Shown here piece by piece: positions 34,820 to 44,390 of a stretch of DNA of 64,000 nucleotides (positions are counted from its first letter, which is position 1; every line of letters begins with the position of its first letter). A program made the position numbers and the translations under genes. Location of the stretch: assembly GCA_932294295.1 (NCBI GenBank), contig OW028576.1, positions 26,419,227 to 26,483,226 on the forward strand, read 5' to 3'. This DNA comes from Alitta virens (lineage: Eukaryota > Annelida > Polychaeta > Phyllodocida > Nereididae). The notes under the pieces were generated by a model. The model saw nothing but the letters and a program-made list of their open reading frames with translations, searched no databases and was not told the DNA's origin.

Positions 34820-34829
34820 CTGTATATAG
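34820..34829 (+). promoter_or_regulatory. TATA-like box upstream of the CARD-like gene
   Basis: 'gtatatagat' lies about 95 bp before ATG 34920, and no other ATG-led frame intervenes. TATA-containing promoters also precede the capsid and PC4 genes of this block. Confidence 0.4.
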
Positions 34830-34919
34830 ATGGCGCAATTTCAGGAGAAACATGAGGTGGTTACGAGTTAACCTTCATTTACACTACAGAAACGTTGCAG
34901 GCACCAGCTCTTTCCAGGC

Positions 34920-35762
34920 ATGGATATTCTAATAAAGTACGGTGCACTGATCAGTGGAACAATCGATGGGATTAAAGTTGCAGAATGTTTGAAAAATGAA
35001 GGAGAACTGAATATGTCCTCTTATCTCACTTTGTTATACATGGAAGATCCTGAAGACCAAGCTATTGAGTTTGTACAGATGCTGATTCAACAAAACAATA
35101 TCAAGGGTTTAGCAAGACTGTTTCGTATCATCCGAGAGGATTATAAAGACGTGGCCAGTATGATGCCAGAGATTTCTTATGGTGAAAGGTATTCCGTATA
35201 CCTTGGTGATGAAGTGTTCCTGAAAGCGTTGTCCAACGACGGAAATGTGAAGGTTGACATCATAGAAATGCAGGTATGTGAACATTGACTGACACCTAAT
35301 TTTTACTAAAGTTTTTGATTTGTTACAAATTTTGCCAAGGTTTTTAATTTTGTTTCATTTTCACAACAGGATGTCATACAGGATCATTGTTACAGCATCA
35401 GTCTACCTCTGCAAAGGTATAGCATGTTTGCACAGGCTGCCGACATGATCAGAAATTCTGTGGGAGTTGACTACCACTTCCATTTGGGTGCTCATTATTT
35501 TGTTGAGACATTATTTACTTCGGACAAGATCCATTTCACCAAGTATGAAGAAATTTATGAAGATGTGTATGGATTATGTGTTGATGAAGGGATTGCTCTT
35601 AACCTTGACCAGTTCAATGTTATTGTTGAAAAAATGTACGAAATAGAAGCCATGATTCCTGAACTGGTTACCATAGTTCCATGCTATTTACGAGAAGACC
35701 ACCAAAATCAGCTGGGAGCATTGATGTGCGCCGAATGCAACCCGACAAACCATTTCTATTGA
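34920..35762 (+). CDS. Spliced viral-block gene with possible CARD/death-fold N-terminus
   Basis: Two exons, 34920-35273 and 35370-35762, join in phase 0 across a 96-bp intron (CAG|GTATGT donor, CACAACAG acceptor), giving 248 residues. The first 85 residues follow the six-helix hydrophobic pattern of a caspase-recruitment domain: L..YGALI, VAECLKNEGELN, AIEFVQMLIQQNNIKGLARLF, then IIREDYKDV. The C-terminal half is acidic and helical without a known motif. A CARD-like protein in a viral element could act on host apoptosis or inflammasome signalling, but fold and role are inference from sequence pattern alone. The frame is intact. AATAAA follows at 35848-35853. Confidence 0.6.
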
Positions 35763-35847
35763 GTTTCATTAACCACCTATTATTTTATGCTGGAATTGTT
35801 TATTTTGTTTGACTGTACAAACCAGTGAGCATATACTTTATACATTT

Positions 35848-35853
35848 AATAAA
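35848..35853 (+). terminator. Polyadenylation signal after CARD-like gene
   Basis: AATAAA 86 bp after the stop codon at 35760-35762, in AT-rich DNA. Confidence 0.5.
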
Positions 35854-36170
35854 ATAGTTATATTATACTATACATATTTTTCTTTGGTGTTTCTTTTTTC
35901 AATTTTAACTCAAGGTGTCACCACTTGTCACTTATAAAATACAGCATATAACACTAACATGTACATGCTGTTGGTCATTTTCATGGTAACCATGGATCAG
36001 TGCCATCATGAACATCATCCTAGGTAATAGTTCAGAGACTTGGCTGGTTTTGTTGTCCACAAGCCTAGGAGCAGTGCTGCCGAAACCAAAATTGAAATCT
36101 ATGTCAAAAAAAGTTGTCACACGACAACCTCTGCATCATATTGGTGGTGAGACAGGTATTTAAAAGTGAC

Positions 36171-37206
36171 ATGAGCAAGCATGCTGATGTGGACAGATAT
36201 TTGTCAGAGATATACTATCACCCTGGCAATCCTGCAAGCTTTTATGGTGCAGAGAAACTATGGCAATATATCAAAGAGAAGGAAAGACCACCGTCAATTG
36301 ATTATGCCACAGTTAAGGACTGGCTGGATCATCAGACTACACACGCAATACATACAGCGCCACCAAATAAGTACCCCACAGAAGCCATAGTTGTTGATTA
36401 CATGGACATGCAATGGGACGCTGATTTAATACAAATGTCCGATTTTGCAAGGTACAACAAAGGGTTTAAATACTTACTTGTCTGCATAGATTTGTTTTCA
36501 AGATTTTTATGGGTAAGACCGCTCAAGACAAAAACATCTACAAAGACCGCAAAAGCCTGCAATGAAATTTTCAATCAAGGCAGACACCCTGAAACTCTCA
36601 GGACCAATCAAGGAAAGGAGTGTTTAGGTGCACCATTTCAAGAACTGTTACATAACCATGGCGTGACACATATGATTGCCTATGGTATACACAAGGCCTC
36701 CTATGCAGAGAGAGTTAATCGCACTGTTGAAAACAGGCTCTATAAATATTTTTTTCGAAAACCAAACATTTAACTTTATAGACATAATTGATGATATTGT
36801 TCACTCCTACAACAACACAGTGCATGGGTCAATACACATGACTCAAGCGGCTGTTAATCACGAAAATTCTCGAGCATTGTATGAGAAGGTGTATGTACCC
36901 ATTCTTGATAAAAGGGCCAGACAGCATGTCAATTTCTCATTTGAAATTGGGGATTTGGTCAGGTTAAGTCGAGCCCCAACACCTTTCAAAAGAGGGTACC
37001 AGGAGAAGTTCACGGAGGAGATTTTCAAAATCTGTAACAGGATACCATCTCATCCGGCATGTTACAAGGTGAAGGACTTGGCAGATGAGATCGTCAGAGG
37101 GTCTTTCTATGAACAGGAGCTCCAGAAAGTCCATGTAAAACATCCTGATGATATCGAGTATAAAATCAACAAGGTCTTATCAACAAAGACATTCAGTGGT
37201 AAATAA
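36171..37206 (+). pseudogene. Polinton-type integrase, frameshifted, second catalytic Asp replaced
   Basis: The frame 36171-36773 starts with the typical Polinton N-terminus (YLSEIYYHPGNPASF, then a helical zinc-less region) and the rve core. VVDYMDMQWDADL supplies the first Asp; the second site reads RTNQGKE where retroviral-type integrases have T-D-x-G, so the Asp is Asn; AERVNRT gives the Glu. Near 36745-36757 a T-rich run shifts the frame, and the rest continues in 36775-37206 with the end of the core (SYNNTVHGS) and a small C-terminal beta module (FEIGDLVRLSR, YKVKDLADEIVRG). It would insert the element into host DNA. Two independent lesions make this copy inactive. Confidence 0.85.
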
Positions 37207-37301
37207 TACAGTCTTGTGAACTGGTAGGGATATTCAGACAAGTTCAACACATACATACCAACAGCCAGCATTAAAGCATATGCAGGAAAGTCATAACAAC
37301 T

Positions 37302-37724
37302 ATGTATATTTACGTTTCCAGTCGTCAGAGTGACGATTATTTTACAGATAACAGTGTTGTAGCATTCAGAGTTAGGCTACCTAAACGTCTCCATTTACCA
37401 CAAAGAGGGCAGTGGCGTCTTGCCATTCTTGACATTGACCTTCCGAAATTTAAAGATGGATACACGTCAGATTACATTACCATTAACACCAGTGTATGTG
37501 AACCTAGCATTGTAAACTCATGTCTGTGTCCCCTCCTCAATAGGATATTTTCCAAAGAACTTCAGACAGGGGACCCTGTGACCTTTGACACCCCCCGTTA
37601 TGTGAGGTTAACAGTAGACATACTTGATACTGTTGACATCTATTTAACAGACAGTCAAGGGGGACCACCGTCATTCACTCCAGGACACGTAGCATGCACG
37701 TTACATCTTTTAGAAGACTCCTAA
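37302..37724 (+). CDS. Penton-like minor capsid protein candidate
   Basis: An intact 140-codon frame. The pattern of an N-terminal strand, DNSVVAFRVRLPKRL, a W-x-(L)-A-I-L-(D)-I-(D) strand and a late FTPGHVACTLHLL strand resembles the small beta-rich protein usually encoded next to the major capsid gene in Polinton-like elements, taken to be the single-jelly-roll penton. Its place between integrase and capsid genes supports this. Similarity is by eye; a structural comparison was not possible. It would form the vertices of the particle. Confidence 0.55.
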   Translation: MYIYVSSRQSDDYFTDNSVVAFRVRLPKRLHLPQRGQWRLAILDIDLPKFKDGYTSDYITINTSVCEPSIVNSCLCPLLNRIFSKELQTGDPVTFDTPRYVRLTVDILDTVDIYLTDSQGGPPSFTPGHVACTLHLLEDS

Positions 37725-37740
37725 AAAGAAAACTTTCATC

Positions 37741-38181
37741 ATGGCACACAATGCTGAATACTATTCTACAGAGGGAGGCGGAGACTACAAAGCTTTCCTA
37801 GAACATTTTAAGAAGCAGGCAGAAGGTAGAGATAGACCTATGATGTTCAACACTAGAGCTAACTGTACAGTTTTCAAGAAGGCAAGGACAGGAAGGGGAC
37901 ACCTTGTGCGTGTTAATACTCGCAAGAGTGACGGAACTACAAACAATGGTGAGGGGGTTACAAAATTGGAAGTTGTTGACCCTAATGAGGCTGAGAGAAG
38001 GCGTGCCCTCGCCGAGGTTGTTAGGGAGGAACTTGAAGTCACAAAAGAAGCCGGGAAAGACAAAAATGTTCATTCAGCTCTTGGCAGTCGCAAGAGACGG
38101 ACCAACACGCGCACTGACAGCTCAAAGAAGGGTGCACTGTCTGCTGCCAAGTCTATGATCAAGAGAGTTAAGGACATTTGA
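37741..38181 (+). CDS. Basic, charged protein of the viral block (possible core protein)
   Basis: An intact 146-codon frame, 16 bases after the previous stop. It is highly charged, with a central coiled-coil-like helix (EAERRRALAEVVREELEV) and a basic tail (SRKRRTN, AAKSMIKRVKD). No known domain was recognised. Small basic proteins beside capsid genes often bind packaged DNA, so a core-protein role is reasonable but unproven. Confidence 0.5.
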   Translation: MAHNAEYYSTEGGGDYKAFLEHFKKQAEGRDRPMMFNTRANCTVFKKARTGRGHLVRVNTRKSDGTTNNGEGVTKLEVVDPNEAERRRALAEVVREELEVTKEAGKDKNVHSALGSRKRRTNTRTDSSKKGALSAAKSMIKRVKDI

Positions 38182-38210
38182 CGACATTTGACGACTAGAA
38201 CATTGGCATT

Positions 38211-38219
38211 TTTATAAAG
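38211..38219 (+). promoter_or_regulatory. TATA box upstream of the major capsid gene
   Basis: 'tttataaag' lies about 29 bp before the first ATG (38248) of the capsid region and 30 bp after the previous stop codon. Confidence 0.45.
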
Positions 38220-38228
38220 ATTTTCTGA

Positions 38229-39680
38229 AAAAAGGTTTGTTGGCAACATGTTTTGTCAGATTCATATGTTGGCTATTCAGAGGAGCTCGCGATTTTTGAA
38301 AAGCCTCTGCAGAATATAGGGGTGAGAAGAATTCACACTTCAACCTATTATCCAATCAACGATTATTCTAATCAGGGAATTATTCAGTTTAGTGTTCCGA
38401 ACAATGGGGCCTCTTATCTTGACTAGAGGTCCACACTTTTGAATGTAACATGTAAGATAGTGGGTCGCAACGGTGAAGTCATAGAACCTCCAAACTTTTT
38501 ACCTGATGATAGTTCAGATGATTCTGAAGGTGAAGATGGTGCTGAAGAAGGTGAAGCTGAAGCTGCCAAGGCTAAGAAAAAAACTGCTGATGACAAAAAA
38601 ATAGCAGGATCAGTTTCAGTTGTGAACAACTTCATGCACTCAATGTTCAGCAGGGTGGACGTTGCTCTGCAAAACAAAGTTCTCACGCATTCAGACCAGT
38701 CCTATTCTTATCTAGCATACATAAAAGCTTTGTTATACACTGGAGAGGATGTCAAAAATGGCACTCTCCAGATGGCTATGTATTACAAAGACACCGGTGG
38801 TGAATTAGGAGACCCTAACTGGCAAATATCTGACAACTTAGGTATGAAGACAAGAGCATACTTTTTTAAGAATTCAAAAGAAGTTGACATGTGTGGTCAT
38901 TTGTATAGCGACATCCTAGAGGTCAACAGGTTCATCCCTAATGGGGTACCTCTAAGCATCACGCTGTATCCCAGCACCCCTGAGTTTTGTCTCATGGCAG
39001 CCAATAATGATTCAGGTAAATTTAAAGTTGTCATTACCAAAGCATCACTGGATGTTGCAATGGTTGATGTTGACCCCCTCATTTCTGTGTCGCACGCTGA
39101 GCTACTGAAGACAAGGCCAGCAATTTTCCCTTACATAAAGACTGAAGTAAAAAAGTTCACTCTTGCAAGGGGTGTTTTTTCAGGAGAGTTCAATGACCCG
39201 TTCAATGGAAGAGTGCCTGCAGAAATGGTATGCAGATTGGTGTCAGACTCAGCCAACCATGGTACTCTGACAGAGAACCCATTTCTTTTTGAACACAGCT
39301 GCCTGAATTTCATTCAAGTTACTGTTGATGGTCAATACCTCTCACAAGGACCAATTCAGCCACGGTATGTAACATCTGGAGAGCAAACAAATAGCATGTA
39401 CATGGATGCTTACAAGTTGCTGTGTGGTGTTGATGGCAATGATTGCAGCATTCCAATCAGCCGATTTGACTTTCCTGGAGGCTACTGTTTTTACAGGTTT
39501 TTTTCTGAACAGTCAGTCACAGGATCAAATGATGACGTCATACCTCTGAAGCGTAGTGGAAACATGAGGGTGTCTGTAAAATTTGACTCTCAGCTGTCAA
39601 GGCCTACAACTCTCATAATGTTTGCTAAGTTCCCAGCAGCTTTGAAGATAGACAAAAACCGCGCTGTATATGAGGTGTAA
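38229..39680 (+). pseudogene. Polinton-type major capsid protein (double jelly roll)
   Basis: A frame open from 38229 to 39680 apart from one TAG at 38424-38426. It contains the hallmark strands of the F54H12.2-like capsid family of Polinton elements: YSEELAIF near the start, VNNFMHSMFSRVDV, LQNKVLTHS, YSYLAYIKALL, MYYKDTGGELGDPN, SITLYPS and a late MRVSVKFDSQL strand. An acidic insertion (DDSSDDSEGEDGAEEGE) lies after the first strand. The TAG sits where relatives have a sense codon, and no ATG is in frame upstream; the only nearby ATG (38248) is in another frame. The protein would form the hexameric capsomers. This copy has lost its N-terminus. Confidence 0.85.
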
Positions 39681-39714
39681 TCATTTCGGGGCAGGCTGCA
39701 AAGCTGATAACATC

Positions 39715-40212
39715 ATGGTCAGTGTACAGGGTTGTCTGACACAGTTCGAACTCCCAAAAAACATACTTGTCTCTGGCTTGAGCCAGGCAGGAAAAACGTT
39801 TTTTGTGAAAAATCTCCTGCTGAATCATGAAGAAATGTTCAAACCACAAGTGAACAAAATAATATACTGCTTTTCCATCTGGCAAGATAAGTATGAAGAA
39901 CTGGAAACTTCATTAGGTGACCTGATTGAGTTTAGGACTGACATACCAACAAAATATGTACTTGTTCAAATTTGGCAGGACTCAAAAGGTGAAACACATT
40001 TGGTTCTGGATGATAAAATGAGTAGTTTAGAAGACAATGCTCAAGGCAAAGCCATAGTTGAGATTGTTTGTGTTCTCTGTCACCACTGTCACATCTGCTT
40101 AATAACATTGCAAAACATGTATCATGCTAGGAAGGCCGTGAGAGAGATAGGTCTGAATTCTCAAAACATCTGCCTGTTCAGAAACAACCGTAGCGCTAAG
40201 TTTTTTAGATAA
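39715..40212 (+). pseudogene. A32/FtsK-like genome-packaging ATPase, C-terminally truncated
   Basis: Starts 35 bases after the capsid stop; an in-frame ATG at 39670 overlaps the capsid gene. Walker A is GLSQAGKTFF (about 39775-39804), Walker B HLVLDDKMSS (about 39997-40026), and the sensor region ITLQNMYH and CLFRNNRS matches this ATPase family. It would drive DNA into the capsid. The frame ends at 40210-40212 about 166 residues from ATG 39715, shorter than relatives, which carry a further C-terminal lid, so the gene is cut off at its 3' end. Confidence 0.85.
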
Positions 40213-40318
40213 CAAACTGTTCATTATTAACAATTAACCAAAAATGTTAATATGTTCATGTTAATTTGCAATAACTTGTCTGTCTATTGTAATGATGGTG
40301 TGTAGAAAGAGATGCTAT

Positions 40319-40324
40319 AATAAA
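40319..40324 (+). terminator. Polyadenylation signal after the ATPase gene
   Basis: AATAAA about 107 bp after the ATPase stop in an AT-rich tract; a likely 3' end for the capsid-ATPase transcripts. Confidence 0.45.
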
Positions 40325-40679
40325 ATTATATTGAAAATATGTTGGAATTTGAGTGTCTTTTGTTAAGATGCGGAAACTTAACAATGCTGTAACAAAAAGT
40401 TGTGTGAGATAAACAAAGTGGGTGTTGGAGACAGACACGACTTTTCTTAATTTAAATTTCATTTTCTTTCTCACTGGAGAGTCAAAATGGCTACCTGTCA
40501 CAGCATGTCACGGAGTCTGAGACACTGCAATCTTTCCTTTATTGGTCAATGCTCAACATGTGACCATCGGCTGAAAGCTGAACAGCAGCGCCCCTAGTGA
40601 GCGCGCGTTGCAACGTAACTGTAATTGGCTAATGTGTGCTGTAACCCGTCCTTCTCTCTAAGACAAAGGAGAAAATCCA

Positions 40680-40687
40680 TATAAAAG
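40680..40687 (+). promoter_or_regulatory. TATA box of the PC4-domain gene
   Basis: TATAAAAG, a near-consensus TATA box. Transcription would start around 40710, which puts the ATG at 40690 outside the transcript and makes ATG 40844 the first usable start. Confidence 0.65.
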
Positions 40688-40843
40688 GTTTGAGCCCCAA
40701 AGACCCAATCCCCCAACACATCTGCTACAGACCTAGCCGAATTGCATACGCTCGTACCTGTCAGCCCCTGCTCTCCACCCTTCGGACTCACTCTCAAGAA
40801 GCGCACACAACACTCTTCCAAGTTTCGACTTTGAAATTTCGAC

Positions 40844-42411
40844 ATGTCAAAAGTTTCTCGAGGCAACACAGGCGAAAATTTATGTGTCTTCAGCGTTACA
40901 AGGGCAAAGCAAGACTTCATCTCAGGAATTATATTCTCGAAGAAGAAGAATATGTACTGGTCCCCATGAATCGGGGCGTGGTGCTAGACAAGCAGCAAAC
41001 AAGAGATCTGTTGTGTGCGCTGACAGAACTTGGTAATGTCATCAAAAAAGTAAGTAGACTTTTAATTTCTCCATTAGAATTGTATGGTAATATACTGTGT
41101 ACAGCTTTTTACATATAATAAGTTTCACTGTTTTACAGTTTCTTTCTCTCAGACAAACAGCCAAGTAGACAGACACAAAGATATAATTGTGTATAATAAG
41201 TCTGCGTTGTTGCCATGTTTTCTCACACCTTGCCAGAAAGATAACTAGACAACTGAATAATTAGACAGACAAGCACACATATTGACTGACTGAACAATTA
41301 TGAATAGATAGACAGACAGACTCCCTGGTTGACACACTGAACATAATGTATGTGTGTGTGTGTGTATGTGTGACTGTGTGTGACTGTGTGTGACTGTGTG
41401 TGTGACTGTGTGTGTGTGTGTGTGTGTGCAACTGGGTGCAAGCATGTGTGTACGTGTGTGCGTGGGGGCTCAAACATGTGTACACAAAATACTGCTTTAA
41501 TTATTTTCTATGTTTCACGTATAGACTTTAATTAATTCTGACAGCTGAGATTTCTGTGAAGGTGTCATATTGACTTTAAAGCCACGCATGAACTGTAAAA
41601 ATGTTCCTCATATATTATTTGACAGTTTCGTATCTTTTTACAGAGCAATGACGTCGACTCCGACGAGGAGCAGCAAGACCAAGTTCCTGCTGTGGAAGAC
41701 GTCGAAGTCACGTTTGACGACAATGAGAGTGAGAATGTTGGGGGAGGTTCAGGGGCCTGCCTACTGAATGGGGAGGAGCAGGAGAATCGGGAATTCATCC
41801 CCAGTGAGCTAAAACATCATGTGGGCAAAAATGTTTTTGCCGTAGCCAAAAAGGCCTATGGGTCTCTAGACATACGACACCATTTCTTCACCAACGAAAA
41901 CATCAAATCGCTTCACCCTACAAAGAGAGGGATAAATCTGGGGGAGTATGAATTTGACAGGCTAAAAAGGTATCTTCCTCTGCTGGAGGACCGGTGGCTG
42001 GGGCTGCGTGACATGCCCGAATGCACATCGACTCACAAGACATCGCTGGCCCAAGCACGATGCGTGCACTGCATGCCGATGCCACGCAGCAATAACGTTC
42101 AAAATGTTGTTGCGCCACCAGTCAGCTGTGACAACGATGACACCTTAATCGACGAGAATGAGGGGTACCACCCCGAACCCATCACCAGCATTGCAGCCCC
42201 TGGCGAGAAGCTTACACCTAAGCGACCAGTCCCTGGCACTGTGCCAGATCGCCCCGTGAAGAGACCAGCAGAAGATAGTGACTCAGAGGACGGAGAGTCA
42301 CTAATTGCAAGCTCTCAAAAAAAAATTACTATCCCTGAAGTCAAGGTTAATGCACCGAAAAAAGGGCGTTCAGCTGGAGCGGGGCTCTCGAAAGTCTTCA
42401 TAAACATGTGA
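40844..42411 (+). pseudogene. Protein with two PC4 (p15) single-stranded-DNA-binding domains, frameshifted
   Basis: Exon 1 (40844-41049) and exon 2 (41644-42411) join in phase 0 across a 594-bp intron (GTAAGT donor, TTTTTACAG acceptor). The first PC4 domain is in exon 1 (YKGKARLHLRNYI, VPMNRGVVLDKQQTRDLL), the second in exon 2 (AYGSLDIRHHFF, HPTKRGINLGEYEFDRL). PC4 proteins bind single-stranded DNA and act in transcription and replication. A low-complexity tail ends in basic residues (VKRPAEDSDSE, KKGRSAG). From ATG 40844 the frame differs from the PC4 frame and ends at 40969, so a frameshift near 40885-40895 separates start and domain. Position just behind the viral genes suggests it belongs to the element. 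Confidence 0.7.
41344..41430. repeat. (TG)n microsatellite with TGAC interruptions
   Basis: Alternating TG with repeated 'tgtgtgactg' units in the intron of the PC4-domain gene. Both strands give His/Thr-rich frames that are not genes. Confidence 0.9.
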
Positions 42412-42625
42412 GCACCCCAGCAGGGAAGCTTACACCTAATGGACCAGTCCCCCAAGCACTGTACCAGTTCATCCCCATGAAGAGACCGGCAGAAGATAGC
42501 GACTCAGAGGGCGGAGAGGCCCCAATCACCAGCTCTCAAAAAGCAAAAATGGCCATCCCTGAAGTCAAGGTTAACGTCCCAAGCAAAAAGGGTGTTCAGC
42601 TAGGGCAGGGTCTAACATGTGAGCT
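42185..42625 (+). repeat. Tandem duplication of the PC4-gene tail
   Basis: 42185-42400 and 42412-42625 are about 220-bp direct repeats (gaagcttacacct, gaagatag(t/c)gactcagagg and atccctgaagtcaaggttaa occur in both). The second copy lies after the stop codon and reads in frame 42408-42692 as KRPAEDSDSEGGEAP and VKVNVPSKKG. The upstream copy is the coding tail of the PC4 protein. Confidence 0.85.
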
Positions 42626-42692
42626 GTTTGAATGGGGCTTCTGCGTCTCAGGCATCTTACCCCTATACGTGCCATTAGACTGCTTTTATTAA

Positions 42693-44390
42693 GTGACGTG
42701 TTTGATGCTTATCCAACCAGGGGAGGGCACCCTACAGCGCACTAAAAACAGCGCATGTAACAAAACTGTTGAAGGTCTGAATTATTATTATACATGTGGG
42801 CGTCTGCACCAAAAAATAACAATTTTTGTGCTGATGTACAAGCCTTGTTATTTTATTTTGCAGGTTGCAAACATGGTAATACTATACACAGTTTTCAAAA
42901 TCTGTGTGGCCCTCGCAACGTTGCTCGTTTTTTTTTAAAAAGCTCGTTGTGACAAAACACTTTACCATCAACCACACAGTTGTATGCAAGTCACATAGGT
43001 CAAGGGTGTGTCCACCTCCCCCATCAAACTTGTCACTTCAAGCAGCCCCCCAGATGCCCCGCGTGGTATTTAGCGATGTTAGTGCTGGACATTAGATACA
43101 TAAAGATGTGTGATAACATGGCATGATCGCGAGGCATTTGTAAACCTTACACAAAAATCTAACATTTTGGCCTATCAGAGAGGTTGAGATTTTCGACAAA
43201 GTTCATAAGTTATGCATTGATAACATTTTTTTTTTTCAGTGACAAGAAGACTCTGGTGCTTTATGTTTTGCCATGGAATTAATATTGTTAAACTAAACAT
43301 TTAGATTTATTTTTGTGACAAAAATCAATGTTCTTCTTTTGTGCAGGGTTGCCACTGCCTATATTTTATATTATTAATGACGCTTTTGTTAAAAATTAAT
43401 TTTGAAAAAGTTAAACTTATGAAGTTAATATGCAATTAAATTTTGTATTTTCTCATATCTCTTTGAAAATAAATACACTGCACTATTAGGTGCTTCAGTA
43501 GCGTTTTGAAATGTCAATAAACTTGTCTGGTTATTTTCTTACATGTGCCATATGATACTGATTTTATTTACAGCTATTAACACATAATGGAAAATATATT
43601 TTTCTGTTAGGCTGGTTGTCACACAACTTGCTCCATACATCTACTTGGCTGGTTCTTCCTGTATGCTGCAGCTTTGCCTACAGCATCTTTTTGCTACTTA
43701 CGCACAACTAAAAATTGAACAGCATCTATAAGGTAAACATTGTGCACAGTGTGATTTGCGGCACATTTTGGCGGCAAAGAGATAGACCATAAACTTTTGA
43801 AGAGCTGTTTTATCTGTCTCTGAAAATGACATGTGTGTATAACATGAAAAACATGGTCGTGTTCCAGCTGCACGGTTTTAAAACCGATTACGTGCTCTGT
43901 AAAAGAGTGACACTCATCTCAGAAAATAAATTTTTGCTGAAGGTGTTCTCTCTCTCTCTCTCTCAGTCTCTCTCTCTCTCTCGCAAACCAGCAAACCAGC
44001 AGGCGGCGAAGCCGCCTGCTTGGGGGGTGGCGTGCCACGGCATTTGGTGCCGAGTGGCCCTGAGAGCCGAGCGGCCTTTGGAGCCGAGCGGCATCTTGCC
44101 GAGTGGCATATTGCCGCGTGGCATATTGCCGCGTGGCATCTGGAGAGCCCTTTGACACCCCACAGCCAAGGAAGCCGTGAAAAAGAAAAAATGCATAGTT
44201 GTGACATTCAAAACCGGCAGAATGCAGCGTAGTTGAACAAGCAAGCCATCTGTCAAAAGAACTAGACACTTCTCATTCTACTACAGTATACATATGTTCA
44301 TAATACACAATTGTGTTAGCATGTATAAATTACGACGAAATTATTAAACCTGTCGTAATGTTCCAAAATGGTTACAGAGACTCTTCTCAT
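42693..44390. other. Unassigned DNA right of the viral block
   Basis: I see no gene. AATAAA occurs at 43469. A (CT)n tract lies at 43949-43981 and a palindrome (ggcggcgaagccgcc) at 44003-44017. A GC-rich minisatellite at 44020-44150 has units like 'catattgccgcgtgg' and 'gccgagtggc'. I searched here for a Polinton right terminus and polymerase B and found neither. Confidence 0.5.
44020..44150. repeat. GC-rich minisatellite
   Basis: Irregular tandem units of 16-20 bp built on 'gccgagtggc' and 'ttgccgcgtggcata', much richer in GC than its surroundings. The same 'gccgagtg' word recurs in the MITE at 56420-56983, so it may be a fragment of that element. Confidence 0.65.

Larger units (their letters stand above)
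34097..42411 (+). mobile_element. Polinton/Maverick-like endogenous viral block, incomplete
   Basis: Eight plus-strand genes lie head to tail: orphan ORF, spliced CARD-like gene, integrase, penton-like protein, basic protein, major capsid protein, packaging ATPase and a PC4-domain gene. Integrase with a jelly-roll capsid and an A32-type ATPase is the hallmark of Polintons/adintoviruses, large self-replicating DNA elements with virus-like particles. Protein-primed polymerase B, the capsid protease, terminal inverted repeats and target duplications were not found, so the copy is partial or has diverged. Lesions in four genes show it no longer replicates. Outer limits are set by the first and last viral-type gene. 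Confidence 0.8.

Noticed and set aside
36171..37206. Reading the integrase as part of another Gypsy element
   Set aside because: It lacks a neighbouring reverse transcriptase and RNase H, has the Polinton-type N-terminus, and sits beside capsid and packaging-ATPase genes.
37785..38073. Minus-strand frames of 91-92 codons
   Set aside because: Antisense shadows of the intact basic viral-block protein at 37741-38181.
41245..41485. Minus-strand frames rich in His-Thr over the TG repeat
   Set aside because: They are translations of a (TG)n microsatellite inside an intron, with no other coding sign.
43914..44269. Overlapping frames rich in Arg-Glu and Ser-Leu on both strands
   Set aside because: They come from a (CT)n tract and a GC-rich minisatellite; all frames are open only because of the repeats.
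42693..44390. Search for Polinton polymerase B, protease and terminal repeat
   Set aside because: No frame long enough, no DNA-polymerase motifs and no inverted match to 32631-34096 could be seen; a computed self-comparison would be needed to exclude short repeats.
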